DNA from: Candidatus Aminicenantota bacterium
Lineage (GTDB): Bacteria; Acidobacteriota; Aminicenantia; JAMOAD01
Direction of reading: 5' to 3'
DNA: 16,102 nt
NCBI GenBank assembly: GCA_027070475.1
Contig: JALXDT010000213.1
Coordinates: 1 to 16,102 of the forward strand
The notes under the pieces were generated by a model, which did not search any database, was not told where the DNA came from, and saw nothing but the letters and a program-made list of their open reading frames with translations. The position numbers were made by a program, and so were the translations under genes. Shown here one piece after another: positions 1 to 6,676 of the stretch (positions within the stretch are counted from its first letter, which is position 1; each line of letters starts with the position of its first letter).

Positions 1-1221
1 CTTATATTCAGTATATAACGTTAACCATGTAAAAGTTATTAATTTCAAAGCAGTGGTTGGACTAAAATAGACTTTCGGAACATTTAACCACTCATCCACA
101 TATAATCTTGAACTGTTTTTTATTCCTGTTTTAAGAGAAATGTATAATACTTTTCTAAAAATTTCTGTTTTATAAAGGCTTACATCAATGGCTGGAAGAT
201 GTCTGATTTTCATATTCCGTGTAGTATAAGAGTAAAAGGTTTCACTCTGATCTGCTAAAAATGATAAAGTGAAATTTCCTATTGTTTTTTTTATGTAGAT
301 ATTTGAATAAAAATTTCTTCTTAGAGCAAAATTAAGGTTTTCAGAAAAATTTTGAATAAAGTCCAGGCCACTGTTTAAATTCATATTAAGAGAAAGAGAA
401 AATGTTCGGGAAAAGTTAATTTTCCCCTCTCCTTTAATTATGTAATTTTTAGTGTTTTCATTGCCCAAATATGTTGCACTTATATTTAAAAAATTACCAT
501 AGGCATCACCGGACCTGAAGATACCTCCCACACCCTTTCCAAAAAGAGAATAATATTCTCCGGATAAAGTAAGATCCATATTATCTTTTATTGCCCAGAA
601 GAAAGATTCTTTCATAAGATACCCCTTAAATGTGGAATAACCTATCTGAGGCATTAAAAAGCCTGTTTTTCTCTTCTTTGAGCTTATAGGATAGTAGAAA
701 TAGGGTAGATAAAAAGCGGGTATATTTTTAAATTTAAAAAGAGCGCTTATTATTTCTATATGATCCTTTCTTACAAGTACAGCTTTCTTCATTGTAATAT
801 GCCATCTGGGATTGCATTGAATACATGTGGTGAAATAACCTGAATGGAAAATGAATTTATCCCCTTTTTTCTTTTCCACTTTTTTAGCTATCATTGTTAT
901 TTCTGGTTTTATACTTGCATATACATCATAAGCAGTGAACGTTCTGTCCTTTAATGAATAAGTGGTTTTTGAGGCATTTATGAAAAAATCTTCTCCCGCT
1001 ATGCTTACTTTCCCGATAATTTCACCTACTCTTGTTTTTATATTCAGAGTGGTTTTATTACTATAGATTTTTATATTTCCCACTGAAATTGTGACATCTC
1101 CTTCAAAAATCATTAAATCCTTTTCTTTATAATACTTTTTCGCCTCTATTTGAGGAAATTCTGAAAAAACAAAAGCTGCAAAATTGAGAAGCAATAGAAA
1201 GGCCAAACTCTTTTTTATCAT
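1..1221 (-). CDS. lptD: LptD (OstA/Imp) LPS-assembly outer-membrane protein, C-terminus beyond the window
   Basis: Reverse-strand translation is open from ATG at 1221 to the window edge (407 codons, no stop). Residues 1-20 form a signal peptide (MIKK, then a Leu/Phe-rich stretch). Residues about 25-130 resemble the OstA/LptA-like beta-jellyroll (FEGDVTISVGN; KTTYSLKDRTFTAYDV). The LptD hallmark follows: CIQCNPRWHI with Cys133 and Cys136, FYLPYFYYPIS at 170-180 and RKTGFLMPQIGYS at 184-196, then alternating polar/aromatic beta-strands of the barrel. In known diderms LptD with LptE places lipopolysaccharide in the outer leaflet, so this gene argues for an LPS-type outer membrane. It lies 43 nt downstream of the exported hydrolase-like gene on the same strand. 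No Shine-Dalgarno precedes the ATG, but a -10-like box ends 6 nt before it. The family call is strong; completeness cannot be judged. Confidence 0.86.
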   Translation of the reverse strand, partial: MIKKSLAFLLLLNFAAFVFSEFPQIEAKKYYKEKDLMIFEGDVTISVGNIKIYSNKTTLNIKTRVGEIIGKVSIAGEDFFINASKTTYSLKDRTFTAYDVYASIKPEITMIAKKVEKKKGDKFIFHSGYFTTCIQCNPRWHITMKKAVLVRKDHIEIISALFKFKNIPAFYLPYFYYPISSKKRKTGFLMPQIGYSTFKGYLMKESFFWAIKDNMDLTLSGEYYSLFGKGVGGIFRSGDAYGNFLNISATYLGNENTKNYIIKGEGKINFSRTFSLSLNMNLNSGLDFIQNFSENLNFALRRNFYSNIYIKKTIGNFTLSFLADQSETFYSYTTRNMKIRHLPAIDVSLYKTEIFRKVLYISLKTGIKNSSRLYVDEWLNVPKVYFSPTTALKLITFTWLTLYTEYK

Positions 1222-1227
1222 TTTTCT

Positions 1228-1256
1228 ATTATATAGGAAACTATCAAAACTTTAAA
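1228..1256 (-). promoter_or_regulatory. Candidate promoter for lptD, probably leaderless
   Basis: On the minus strand a consensus TATAAT (1228-1233) is preceded, after a 17-nt spacer, by TTTAAA (1251-1256), a 4/6 match to TTGACA. The -10 ends 6 nt before the lptD ATG, so transcription would begin at or next to the start codon. The box lies in the 43-nt gap after the upstream gene, so read-through from that gene is also possible. A+T-rich sequence produces such boxes by chance, hence the modest score. Confidence 0.35.
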
Positions 1257-1264
1257 GAAAAACT

Positions 1265-3316
1265 TTATCTGACTGGCTTTATCTTTTTCCCTCTTGAAAT
1301 TCTAAAAATAAGGAGTTTATGTCTTTTTATGTCAAAATTTGTCACAATTGATTGTTTGTTTATAGTGAAACTGAGGGGTCTTGCTTTTTCCAAGAGTTCA
1401 ATCTGTTCAGCTCTGATAGGTTTTATCCCTTTGGGAAACTTTATTGTTAAAACAATATTATTTTGAGATACAGGGGTAAAGTTTCCGCTTTTTAATCCTT
1501 TCAAATTGTTCACCCTTAAAATCAAATAATCATCAGATATTACAGGATAAAAAATCAAATCTTCAATTTCTTCATTTATCTTAATAAAATTTTTGTTTTC
1601 CAATCTATTTAAAATTTTTTGAAAGAACTGTTCTGCTCTTTCCATTATCTCATAATTTATCTCATTCTCCGGGTTTGTGGGGGAAGAGCCTTTATAGAAA
1701 TCAATGCCATAATAGAATGGGGTTAGAATACACTTTCCTTTATTATATACACTTTCCTTGATCTCTCGAACATTCTTCGGGAAAGCCCCGCAGATTTCTT
1801 CAAAGGCAAATTTTTCTCTTTTAGCACCTCTTTCATTATAAAGAGCCGGAGCTCCCGATATTACAATAGTACCTCCTTTACTTACAAATTCTTTTATGGT
1901 TTTCACCTCAGAATCAGAAATTGAAAAAACCGAAGGGAAAAATATCGTTTTATATTCGAATATTTCATTTACTCTGTCATCAGTAATTATTTTGAAAGGA
2001 ATCCTATTTTTCAAAAGCAACATAGTTGTACCCAAAAGTTCATCAGGATTATTTTCAGAAGTAAGCCCATAGTATTTTAAAGAGGGGAAAGAGTAAAAAA
2101 CAGCCACATTGGAAAGAGCTTTTAATTTTTCGCCATAGTAATATTTCTCATTATCTTTAATCCAATGAAAAAGTTTTGTTCTTAGTTCAGGATCTATTGT
2201 TCCCGCCATCTCTGGAAATCCCACTTCAAAAAAATTTGAGCCTGAGAAAAGAACAGACGCACACCTCGTTTTAGCATGCTCTTTGTTGTGGGAATACGAT
2301 AGAATCCATGAGGCTCTGTCAAGATCCACTCCCCTGTAAACAATTCCCTGAACAGTATCAAGAAGCCAGCTGTAAAAATGGTAGTTTTGCGGGTCCTGAG
2401 AACCAAACTCATGGGCAATACCATCATTACTGTTTGTAATCCTCATATAATAGGGAGAAAATCCAACCTGAGGTAAGAATACATTGTTAGGGTCCCATGT
2501 TTCATTTATGATGACAAAATCAGGGCTAACCCTTTTAGCTCTCTTTTTACACTCTTTTATGAAATTTGCCATGGAGGCAAATCTCCAATCTATGTATCTT
2601 CTCCATGGGGGATTTTGCCAGTTTTCCTCATTTGGAATTAATTTACCTGAGAATTTTTTAAAAGAATTCTGACAATCATTACAATGACATGTCCAGTTCC
2701 CATCCCAATTGTCTCCAAAATAGTGAATAAAGAATGGAACATCCCACCACACACCATCTATACCTGTCTTTGCTAATTTGATAATTTTATCATACCAGAT
2801 TTTCCTTATTTCAGGGTCATTGGGGCAAAGCCAGGTGTCCTCTGATGTTGGCTCTATCCAGAATGCTATGTCTCCGTAAAAAACAGCAGGCCTTCCATCA
2901 ATTCCCACTTGAAGCCATTCAGGATGCTCGGTGTAGATTGATTTTTTACCCGGGTCAACCTTCCCGTCTTCGTCCATATCCACATCATAGGATTGCTCTT
3001 CAAGAGGCCCTATATATACAATAACTTTCATTTCTTTGTATTTGTTGTGAATATATGAAGAGACATCTTTGAGGAACTCCCTGTCATTATCCGTAAAATA
3101 GTGATTGTCCGAAGAGGCTGTCCAGATTAAAAGAACAGATACTCCCTGTTTGGCATATCTATCTATTCTCTCCTTGATTTCAGTTTTTTCCATATCATAG
3201 CTGATTATACCACCCACTATTCTTGCCTTTTTAACCCATTCTGAAGTTTCCGCAATCATATTTAAAATCAATATGAGTGAAAACACCAAAACAATTAATA
3301 TATCTTTTATCTTCAT
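1265..3316 (-). CDS. Exported GH42-like glycoside hydrolase-type protein (TIM barrel plus GATase-like domain)
   Basis: 683 residues. An N-terminal hydrophobic segment (about 5-22, followed by AETSEW) looks like a signal peptide or membrane anchor. Residues about 30-390 read as a (beta/alpha)8 barrel: GVSVLLIWTASSD, MKVIVYIGPLEE, GIDGVWWDVPFF (Asp187, Asp192), PDFVIINETWDP (Glu282), IAHEFGSQ (Glu313). A TWLCPNDPEIR segment (Cys164) and a CHCNDC motif (Cys210, Cys212, Cys215) resemble the zinc-binding Cys cluster of GH42-like beta-galactosidases and related families. Residues about 400-520 (NVAVFYSFPS; VKTIKEFVSKGGTIVISGAP) match the flavodoxin/GATase-like trimerisation domain of such enzymes, and the tail is probably a beta-sandwich. 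Substrate and catalytic pair cannot be assigned; it may be a non-catalytic relative. Its only same-strand neighbour is lptD downstream, so an envelope glycan role is possible but unproven. ATG at 3316 fits the signal peptide and the promoter; no clear ribosome binding site is present. Confidence 0.75.
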   Translation of the reverse strand: MKIKDILIVLVFSLILILNMIAETSEWVKKARIVGGIISYDMEKTEIKERIDRYAKQGVSVLLIWTASSDNHYFTDNDREFLKDVSSYIHNKYKEMKVIVYIGPLEEQSYDVDMDEDGKVDPGKKSIYTEHPEWLQVGIDGRPAVFYGDIAFWIEPTSEDTWLCPNDPEIRKIWYDKIIKLAKTGIDGVWWDVPFFIHYFGDNWDGNWTCHCNDCQNSFKKFSGKLIPNEENWQNPPWRRYIDWRFASMANFIKECKKRAKRVSPDFVIINETWDPNNVFLPQVGFSPYYMRITNSNDGIAHEFGSQDPQNYHFYSWLLDTVQGIVYRGVDLDRASWILSYSHNKEHAKTRCASVLFSGSNFFEVGFPEMAGTIDPELRTKLFHWIKDNEKYYYGEKLKALSNVAVFYSFPSLKYYGLTSENNPDELLGTTMLLLKNRIPFKIITDDRVNEIFEYKTIFFPSVFSISDSEVKTIKEFVSKGGTIVISGAPALYNERGAKREKFAFEEICGAFPKNVREIKESVYNKGKCILTPFYYGIDFYKGSSPTNPENEINYEIMERAEQFFQKILNRLENKNFIKINEEIEDLIFYPVISDDYLILRVNNLKGLKSGNFTPVSQNNIVLTIKFPKGIKPIRAEQIELLEKARPLSFTINKQSIVTNFDIKRHKLLIFRISRGKKIKPVR

Positions 3317-3322
3317 TCTTTA

Positions 3323-3351
3323 ATATTAAGCTTGTGGAGTATAGATGTCAA
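3323..3351 (-). promoter_or_regulatory. Sigma-70-type promoter of the hydrolase-like gene, probably leaderless
   Basis: On the minus strand a perfect TTGACA (3346-3351) is followed by a 17-nt spacer and TAATAT (3323-3328), a 5/6 match or better. The -10 ends 6 nt before the ATG at 3316, so the predicted transcript starts at about the A of the start codon and leaves no room for a Shine-Dalgarno. The -35 lies inside the left copy of the direct repeat. Confidence 0.55.
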
Positions 3352-3358
3352 CCTTATT
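3341..3358 (+). repeat. Direct repeat, left copy (17/18 identical to 3546-3563)
   Basis: The sequence ATAGATGTCAACC followed by TTATT recurs at 3546-3563 with one difference (T to G at the fourteenth base). The two copies lie 205 nt apart in the same orientation and bracket the segment with inverted words. They could be a target-site-like duplication around a small insertion, or a duplicated regulatory segment, since this copy contains the minus-strand -35. Confidence 0.75.
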
Positions 3359-3372
3359 AGCATTGAGCCCAT

Positions 3373-3390
3373 AGCATTGAGCGTTGAGCT
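3373..3390 (+). repeat. Inverted repeat, left arm (partner 3512-3529)
   Basis: AGCATTGAGCGTTGAGCT matches the reverse complement of 3512-3529 at 15 of 18 positions, the mismatches being three adjacent central bases. A further AGCATTGAGC copy sits just before it (3359-3368), so the arm is a short run of the degenerate word AGCATTGAG. The two arms could pair into a long hairpin with a loop of about 120 nt. Confidence 0.65.
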
Positions 3391-3511
3391 GAATTTTGAA
3401 CATTATTAGTTTGTTGCCATTTGTAAATTCTCTTTTATTAAATTTATTTTAAAAGAAAATAACTGGTTACAACTTATCAGAACTTTCCTTAATGATTAGC
3501 TCGATACTCAT

Positions 3512-3529
3512 AGCTCATAACTCAATGCT
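3512..3529 (-). repeat. Inverted repeat, right arm (partner 3373-3390)
   Basis: AGCTCATAACTCAATGCT is the inverted partner of the left arm (15/18). The word continues on both sides (TAGCTCGATACTCA before, CAAGGCTATA after), so the whole 3496-3538 tract is built from GCTCA/ACTCA-type units, the reverse complement of the TGAGC units on the left. Confidence 0.65.
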
Positions 3530-3545
3530 CAAGGCTATATCAAAC

Positions 3546-3563
3546 ATAGATGTCAACCGTATT
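3546..3563 (+). repeat. Direct repeat, right copy (17/18 identical to 3341-3358)
   Basis: Second copy of the ATAGATGTCAACC-N-TATT repeat. It lies upstream of the rex promoter. Its TGTCAA, together with TTAACA at 3563-3568, forms an imperfect inverted pair with a 6-nt spacer (3551-3568). This resembles Rex operator half-sites but has two more spacer bases than the usual four. Confidence 0.7.
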
Positions 3564-3580
3564 TAACAACTCAGAAAATA

Positions 3581-3609
3581 TTTTACTTTATTTTTCTTTA
3601 TGATATACT
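3581..3609 (+). promoter_or_regulatory. Candidate promoter of the rex-mbx operon
   Basis: TATACT (3604-3609) is a 5/6 match to the -10 consensus. Upstream lies TTTTAC (3581-3586, 17-nt spacer) or TTTACT (3582-3587, 16-nt spacer), a partial -35. The predicted start is near 3616, giving a leader of about 22 nt before the rex ATG. No other gap in the operon is large enough for a clear promoter, so this probably drives all thirteen genes. Confidence 0.5.
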
Positions 3610-3614
3610 ATGTG

Positions 3615-3628
3615 CTTGTGATAACAAG
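3615..3628 (+). promoter_or_regulatory. Candidate operator palindrome at the rex transcription start
   Basis: CTTGTGATAACAAG has the inverted arms CTTGT and ACAAG around GATA. It lies right after the -10, where a bound repressor would block transcription. TTGTGA and ACAA are typical of Rex operators, but the family consensus (TTGTGA or TTGTTA arms with a longer centre) needs wider spacing, so this is a partial match. Autoregulation by Rex is common in the family; here it is inferred from position. Confidence 0.3.
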
Positions 3629-3637
3629 AGCAAGAAA

Positions 3638-4282
3638 ATGATGAAGAATTATTTTAAATCTGTTATTCCTGAAACAACCCTAAGAAGAATGGTTTACTAC
3701 ACGAGGTGTCTAAATAGTTTTAAAAATGAAGGGGTCAAACTTATCCAATCCGAGGATATTGCAAAAAAGTGTGGAGTAAAAAGCTCTGTTGTAAGAAAGG
3801 ATTTATCATATTTTGGAGAATTCGGAGTAAGGGGAAAAGGATATGATGTTGAAAGCCTTTTATCAACTATAAATGGAATCACCAATACATTTGGTAAAAT
3901 GAATGCTGCTCTGATTGGTGTTGGAAAATTGGGCTCCGCCATAATAAAACATTCAACCGAAAATTTTAATGTTAAGATTATTGCAGCCTTTGATAAAGAC
4001 AAAAAAAAGATCAACAAAGAAATAGGAGAGACCAAAGTTTATTCTGTCAAAGATATAGAAAATATTATAAAAAAATATAAAATAAAAATAGCAATTATTG
4101 CAATTCCCCCTTCTGATGTTCAGGAAATTGTGGATATTCTGGTAAAAGCGGGAATAAAGGCTATTTTAAGCCTTGCTCTTATTCCGCTTAATGTACCGGA
4201 TGATGTTGAAGTTTCCTTTGTTGATGTTTTATCCGAAGTTGAATTTTTATTTTATAAATTAAGTTTAAGGAGAAATATATGA
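3638..4282 (+). CDS. rex: Rex, NADH/NAD+-sensing redox transcriptional repressor
   Basis: 214 residues, the usual Rex length. The N-terminal winged helix (about 1-85) carries the family signature VRKDLSYFGEFG (52-63) followed by RGKGY. The Rossmann domain has GVGKLG (94-99) and the acidic residue ending strand 2 (FDKD, Asp119). A conserved AGIKAILSLALIPLNVPDDVEV-like region and the C-terminal swapped helix follow. Rex dimers bind promoters when NAD+ dominates and release them as NADH rises, controlling anaerobic and fermentative genes. This is the first gene of the operon, and its stop overlaps the mnhE start (ATGA at 4279-4282). Repressor and complex are therefore transcribed together and probably translationally coupled. 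Two in-frame ATGs (3638 and 3641) stand side by side with only a weak ribosome binding site, so the exact start is uncertain by one codon. Confidence 0.95.
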   Translation: MMKNYFKSVIPETTLRRMVYYTRCLNSFKNEGVKLIQSEDIAKKCGVKSSVVRKDLSYFGEFGVRGKGYDVESLLSTINGITNTFGKMNAALIGVGKLGSAIIKHSTENFNVKIIAAFDKDKKKINKEIGETKVYSVKDIENIIKKYKIKIAIIAIPPSDVQEIVDILVKAGIKAILSLALIPLNVPDDVEVSFVDVLSEVEFLFYKLSLRRNI

Positions 4283-4764
4283 GGGTTATCATTTCAACTG
4301 TTGTGTTATTCGTTGTATGGGTAATTTTAACTCAAAGTTTTGATCCTCAGGAACTCTTTACCGGTTTGATCGTAGCAGCTATTGTTAGTATGATCTCTCC
4401 TGCAATCGCCAGTGATAAGCCGAAAAAATGGTTTCAGCCGAAAAGATATGGATATCTTATCATCTATCTGTTCTACTTTATCTGGCAGATGATAAAATCC
4501 AATCTCGATGTTGCTAAAAGGGTTATCAACCCTAAACTTCCCATCAATCCCGGTATAGTTAAAGTTAAGACAAAGTTAAAAACAAATGCAGCAAAGCTTG
4601 CTCTTGCTAATTCGATTACTCTTACTCCCGGCACATTGACTGTTGACATTCATGATGAGTGGTTTTACATCCATTGGATAGATGTCAGATCAGAGGATAT
4701 CCAGAAAGCCACACAGGACATAGTTGAAGGTTTTGAAAAATATCTGGAGGTGATCTTTGAGTAA
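4279..4764 (+). CDS. mnhE: Mrp/Mnh antiporter-type subunit E (MbxA-like)
   Basis: 161 residues, matching MrpE/MnhE and archaeal MbhA/MbxA in length and pattern. Two N-terminal hydrophobic segments (about 1-43) and a third (YGYLIIYLFYFIWQMI) precede a soluble part with the family motif ANSITLTPGTLTVDI, then a segment HDEWFYIHWIDV. Subunits E, F and G form the peripheral membrane part of Mrp Na+/H+ antiporters and of the Mbh/Mbx sodium module. AAGGAG at 4267-4272 lies 6 nt before the ATG. The last 8 nt overlap mnhF. Confidence 0.92.
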   Translation: MRVIISTVVLFVVWVILTQSFDPQELFTGLIVAAIVSMISPAIASDKPKKWFQPKRYGYLIIYLFYFIWQMIKSNLDVAKRVINPKLPINPGIVKVKTKLKTNAAKLALANSITLTPGTLTVDIHDEWFYIHWIDVRSEDIQKATQDIVEGFEKYLEVIFE

Positions 4765-5017
4765 TATAGTATTGCCAATTGTTTTCGGGTTGGTTAGTTT
4801 TGCAACACTGTTGGCAACGATCAGAATAATCTCAGGTCCTACAATTCCTGACAGAGCCGTAGGTCTTGATACTGCCACCACAATCACAACTGCTATGATT
4901 GTATTGTTCGCACAGATCTTTCACAGAGCGATTTATCTGGATATAGCTCTTGTTTATGCTGTCCTGGCATTTCTTGGAGTTATAGCTATTGCAAGATATC
5001 TTGAAGGAGGTATGTGA
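4757..5017 (+). CDS. mnhF: Mrp/Mnh antiporter-type subunit F (MbxB-like)
   Basis: 86 residues with three predicted membrane helices. The sequence RIISGPTIPDRAVGLDTATT is the MrpF/PhaF signature, where the Asp of PDRAVGLD is conserved and implicated in ion transfer. The start is TTG at 4757, chosen because GGAGGTGATC (4746-4755), a near-perfect anti-16S match, precedes it and no ATG exists that would preserve the N-terminal helix. It overlaps mnhE by 8 nt. Confidence 0.92.
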   Translation: MSNIVLPIVFGLVSFATLLATIRIISGPTIPDRAVGLDTATTITTAMIVLFAQIFHRAIYLDIALVYAVLAFLGVIAIARYLEGGM

Positions 5018-5367
5018 TGCTCTGGTATCAGATCATAGGAATTATAATGATAATTATAGGTGCAACATTTCTTTTCCTCGGAGCTTTAGGAGTTATTAGA
5101 ATGCCTGATGTTTATAACAGAATGCAAGCTGGAACAAAAGCAACAACGCTCGGAGCTCTTTCTGTTATTATGGGCGTCGGAGTTTTTCATCCTGCCTGGA
5201 TATTTAAAACAGGCATCATCTCTCTCTTTATCCTTCTGACTAACCCAGTATCTTCAAACGCTCTGGCAAGAGCAGCACATAATTCAGGTGTTCCTCTGTA
5301 TGAAAAGAGTGTTGTTGATAGATATGCTGAAGATAAAGAAAAAATAAGAGCGGAAGAGGAGAAATAA
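5017..5367 (+). CDS. mnhG: Mrp/Mnh antiporter-type subunit G (MbxC-like)
   Basis: 116 residues from the preferred ATG, with three membrane helices. GALGVIRMPDVYNRMQAGTKATTLG is the MrpG signature (quoted in part: RMPDVYNRMQAGTKATTLG), followed by a charged C-terminal tail (DRYAEDKEKIRAEEEK). A GTG one codon upstream (5014) is in frame, but GGAGG at 5006-5010 lies 6 nt from the ATG at 5017 and only 3 nt from the GTG, so the ATG is preferred. The start shares one base with the mnhF stop (TGATG). It works with subunits E and F in the cation-translocating module. Confidence 0.92.
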   Translation: MLWYQIIGIIMIIIGATFLFLGALGVIRMPDVYNRMQAGTKATTLGALSVIMGVGVFHPAWIFKTGIISLFILLTNPVSSNALARAAHNSGVPLYEKSVVDRYAEDKEKIRAEEEK

Positions 5368-5368
5368 A

Positions 5369-5620
5369 ATGGCGGAAATTCTTCAATATTTTATGTTATT
5401 TTTAATAGTTTTAATGCTTGCTCTTGCTCTTTTTGCAGTTAAGACAAAAGATCTTCTTTCTGCTGTTATTGCATCCGGTTTTATATCTCTTGTTGCATCA
5501 ATCGTATACCTCTACCTGCAGGCACCCGATGTTGCAATGACAGAAGCTGCTATAGGAGCTGGTATAACTACTCTTGTATTCGTTATAACAGTTAGAAAAA
5601 CAAAGGGGAAGGAAAAATGA
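5369..5620 (+). CDS. mbxD: MbhD/MbxD-like subunit (DUF4040; MrpA C-terminal piece)
   Basis: 83 residues with three membrane helices. SAVIASGFISLVASIVYLYL and APDVAMTEAAIGAGITTLVF match the MbhD/DUF4040 family, which corresponds to a helix group near the C-terminus of MrpA. APDVAMTEAA holds the conserved Asp and Glu thought to belong to the ion path. AGAGGAG lies just upstream of the ATG. Only 1 nt separates it from mnhG, and it overlaps the next gene by ATGA. The subunit is separate from a full-length MrpA, as in Mbh/Mbx operons and unlike classical Mrp operons. Confidence 0.9.
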   Translation: MAEILQYFMLFLIVLMLALALFAVKTKDLLSAVIASGFISLVASIVYLYLQAPDVAMTEAAIGAGITTLVFVITVRKTKGKEK

Positions 5621-6309
5621 GAAAGATAGTTGCAATATTTTTCCTGACTATTGTTGGTCTTTATATGCTTTCCCTTTTTGCTCAAATTCCATTCGGCAAA
5701 CCCTATAAAGGAGTTTCAGAACATTATGTTGAAAGAGGAATAGTGGAAAACAGAGGCTCAAATCTTGTGACATCAATAGTTGTAAATTACAGAGGTTTTG
5801 ATACATTGGGAGAGGTAACAGTTCTTTTCTTAGCTGCCACAGGATTATCCTTTTTACTCTTTTCCTGTAAGTGTTTAAGAGAGTTTAAGAGAATAAGAAG
5901 CAGTCTTGTCTTAAGAACTGCAACAGACACCCTTTTCCCTCTGATCTTACTCTTTGGTGCTTATATTTTCATACACGGACATCTTACCCCTGGAGGAGGT
6001 TTTCAGGGAGGTTCTGTCATAGCCTCAGGCGTTATGCTCTTATTCCTTGCATACAGAAGTTTTCATGTTAATCATAAAGCCCTTTCAACCATAGAATCCC
6101 TCGCTGGTATCACCTTTGCAGGAATAGGTCTTGTCGGCTTGATCTATGCTAAAAGTTTTCTTGCGAACTCTGTTATATCCTTGGGCCAGTGGAACAAACT
6201 CTTTTCAGCAGGACTTATCCCCTTCATCTATATTGCGGTAGGATTTAAGGTCGGAGCTGAACTCTCAGGACTTATTTCTGATATGATATCCACAACAAAG
6301 GAGGATTAA
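5617..6309 (+). CDS. mnhB: Fusion of MbhE-like and MrpB/MbhF-like subunits
   Basis: 230 residues combining two modules that are separate genes in the Pyrococcus mbh operon. Residues about 1-85 correspond to MbhE (the tail of MrpA), marked by VVNYRGFDTLGE at 55-66 between two membrane helices. Residues about 95-230 are an MrpB/MnhB domain: SLVLRTATDTLFPLILLFG, then HGHLTPGGGFQGG (120-132) and four helices. These modules belong to the Na+/H+ antiporter-like arm. The start overlaps the preceding stop (ATGA) and a purine-rich GGGGAAGG lies upstream. The frame is continuous through the junction, so this is a true fusion rather than a misread. Confidence 0.88.
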   Translation: MRKIVAIFFLTIVGLYMLSLFAQIPFGKPYKGVSEHYVERGIVENRGSNLVTSIVVNYRGFDTLGEVTVLFLAATGLSFLLFSCKCLREFKRIRSSLVLRTATDTLFPLILLFGAYIFIHGHLTPGGGFQGGSVIASGVMLLFLAYRSFHVNHKALSTIESLAGITFAGIGLVGLIYAKSFLANSVISLGQWNKLFSAGLIPFIYIAVGFKVGAELSGLISDMISTTKED

Positions 6310-6310
6310 G

Positions 6311-6676
6311 ATGGTATTTTTTGCAGCAAGTTTACTTTTAATTTTTATCGGTTTGTATGCGGCTCTTGTGAAAAGAAATCTGATAAAGATAATTATAGGT
6401 CTTTCTATTATGGATACAGGAGTTAATATGCTGATTATATCCCTTGGTTTTGTAAAAGGAAGAACAGCGCCCATAATAAGTCTGAAGGATCTTTTCAAAA
6501 AGGGTTCTTTGCTTGTTGATGTTTCCAAAGTGGTTGATCCTCTACCTCAGGCTCTTGTCCTTACAGCCATTGTTATCGGAGTTGCTGTTACTGCGATGGC
6601 ACTCTCTGTTGTCATAAGAATGTATTCTGTAAAAAAATCAATAGAAATAGATGATTTTAAGGAGTTAAAATGGTAA
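6311..6676 (+). CDS. mnhC: MrpC/NuoK-like subunit (MbhG/MbxG)
   Basis: 121 residues with three membrane helices, as in MrpC and NuoK. LIKIIIGLSIMDTGVNMLII matches the helix with the family's conserved acidic residue (NuoK Glu in GLxxxExxxN), here an Asp (MDTGVN). The third helix reads ALVLTAIVIGVAVTAMAL, close to MrpC. The loop RTAPIISLKDLFKKGSLLVDVSKVVDPLPQ is as long as in MrpC/MbhG (shown here only to place it between helices 2 and 3). GGAGG at 6300-6304 precedes the ATG. The last 7 nt overlap the giant antiporter-like gene. Confidence 0.9.
   Translation: MVFFAASLLLIFIGLYAALVKRNLIKIIIGLSIMDTGVNMLIISLGFVKGRTAPIISLKDLFKKGSLLVDVSKVVDPLPQALVLTAIVIGVAVTAMALSVVIRMYSVKKSIEIDDFKELKW

Larger units (their letters stand above)
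3317..3637. other. Intergenic region between divergent genes: two promoters and repeat structure
   Basis: These 321 nt separate the minus-strand hydrolase-like gene from the plus-strand rex operon. I see no plausible coding region. The left edge holds a consensus minus-strand promoter, the right edge a plus-strand promoter with a small palindrome at its start region. Between them an 18-bp imperfect direct repeat brackets a segment with inverted copies of an AGCATTGAG-type word. The centre (about 3393-3490) is plain A+T-rich sequence. Confidence 0.7.

Noticed and set aside
2194..2672. Small ORFs on both strands inside the hydrolase-like gene
   Set aside because: They lie wholly inside a well-supported gene, have no recognisable domains and no ribosome binding sites; read as out-of-frame shadows.
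4279..6676. Stand-alone Mrp Na+/H+ antiporter operon
   Set aside because: No full-length MrpA, and the genes run with overlaps straight into the M-J-K-L-N electron-transfer subunits.
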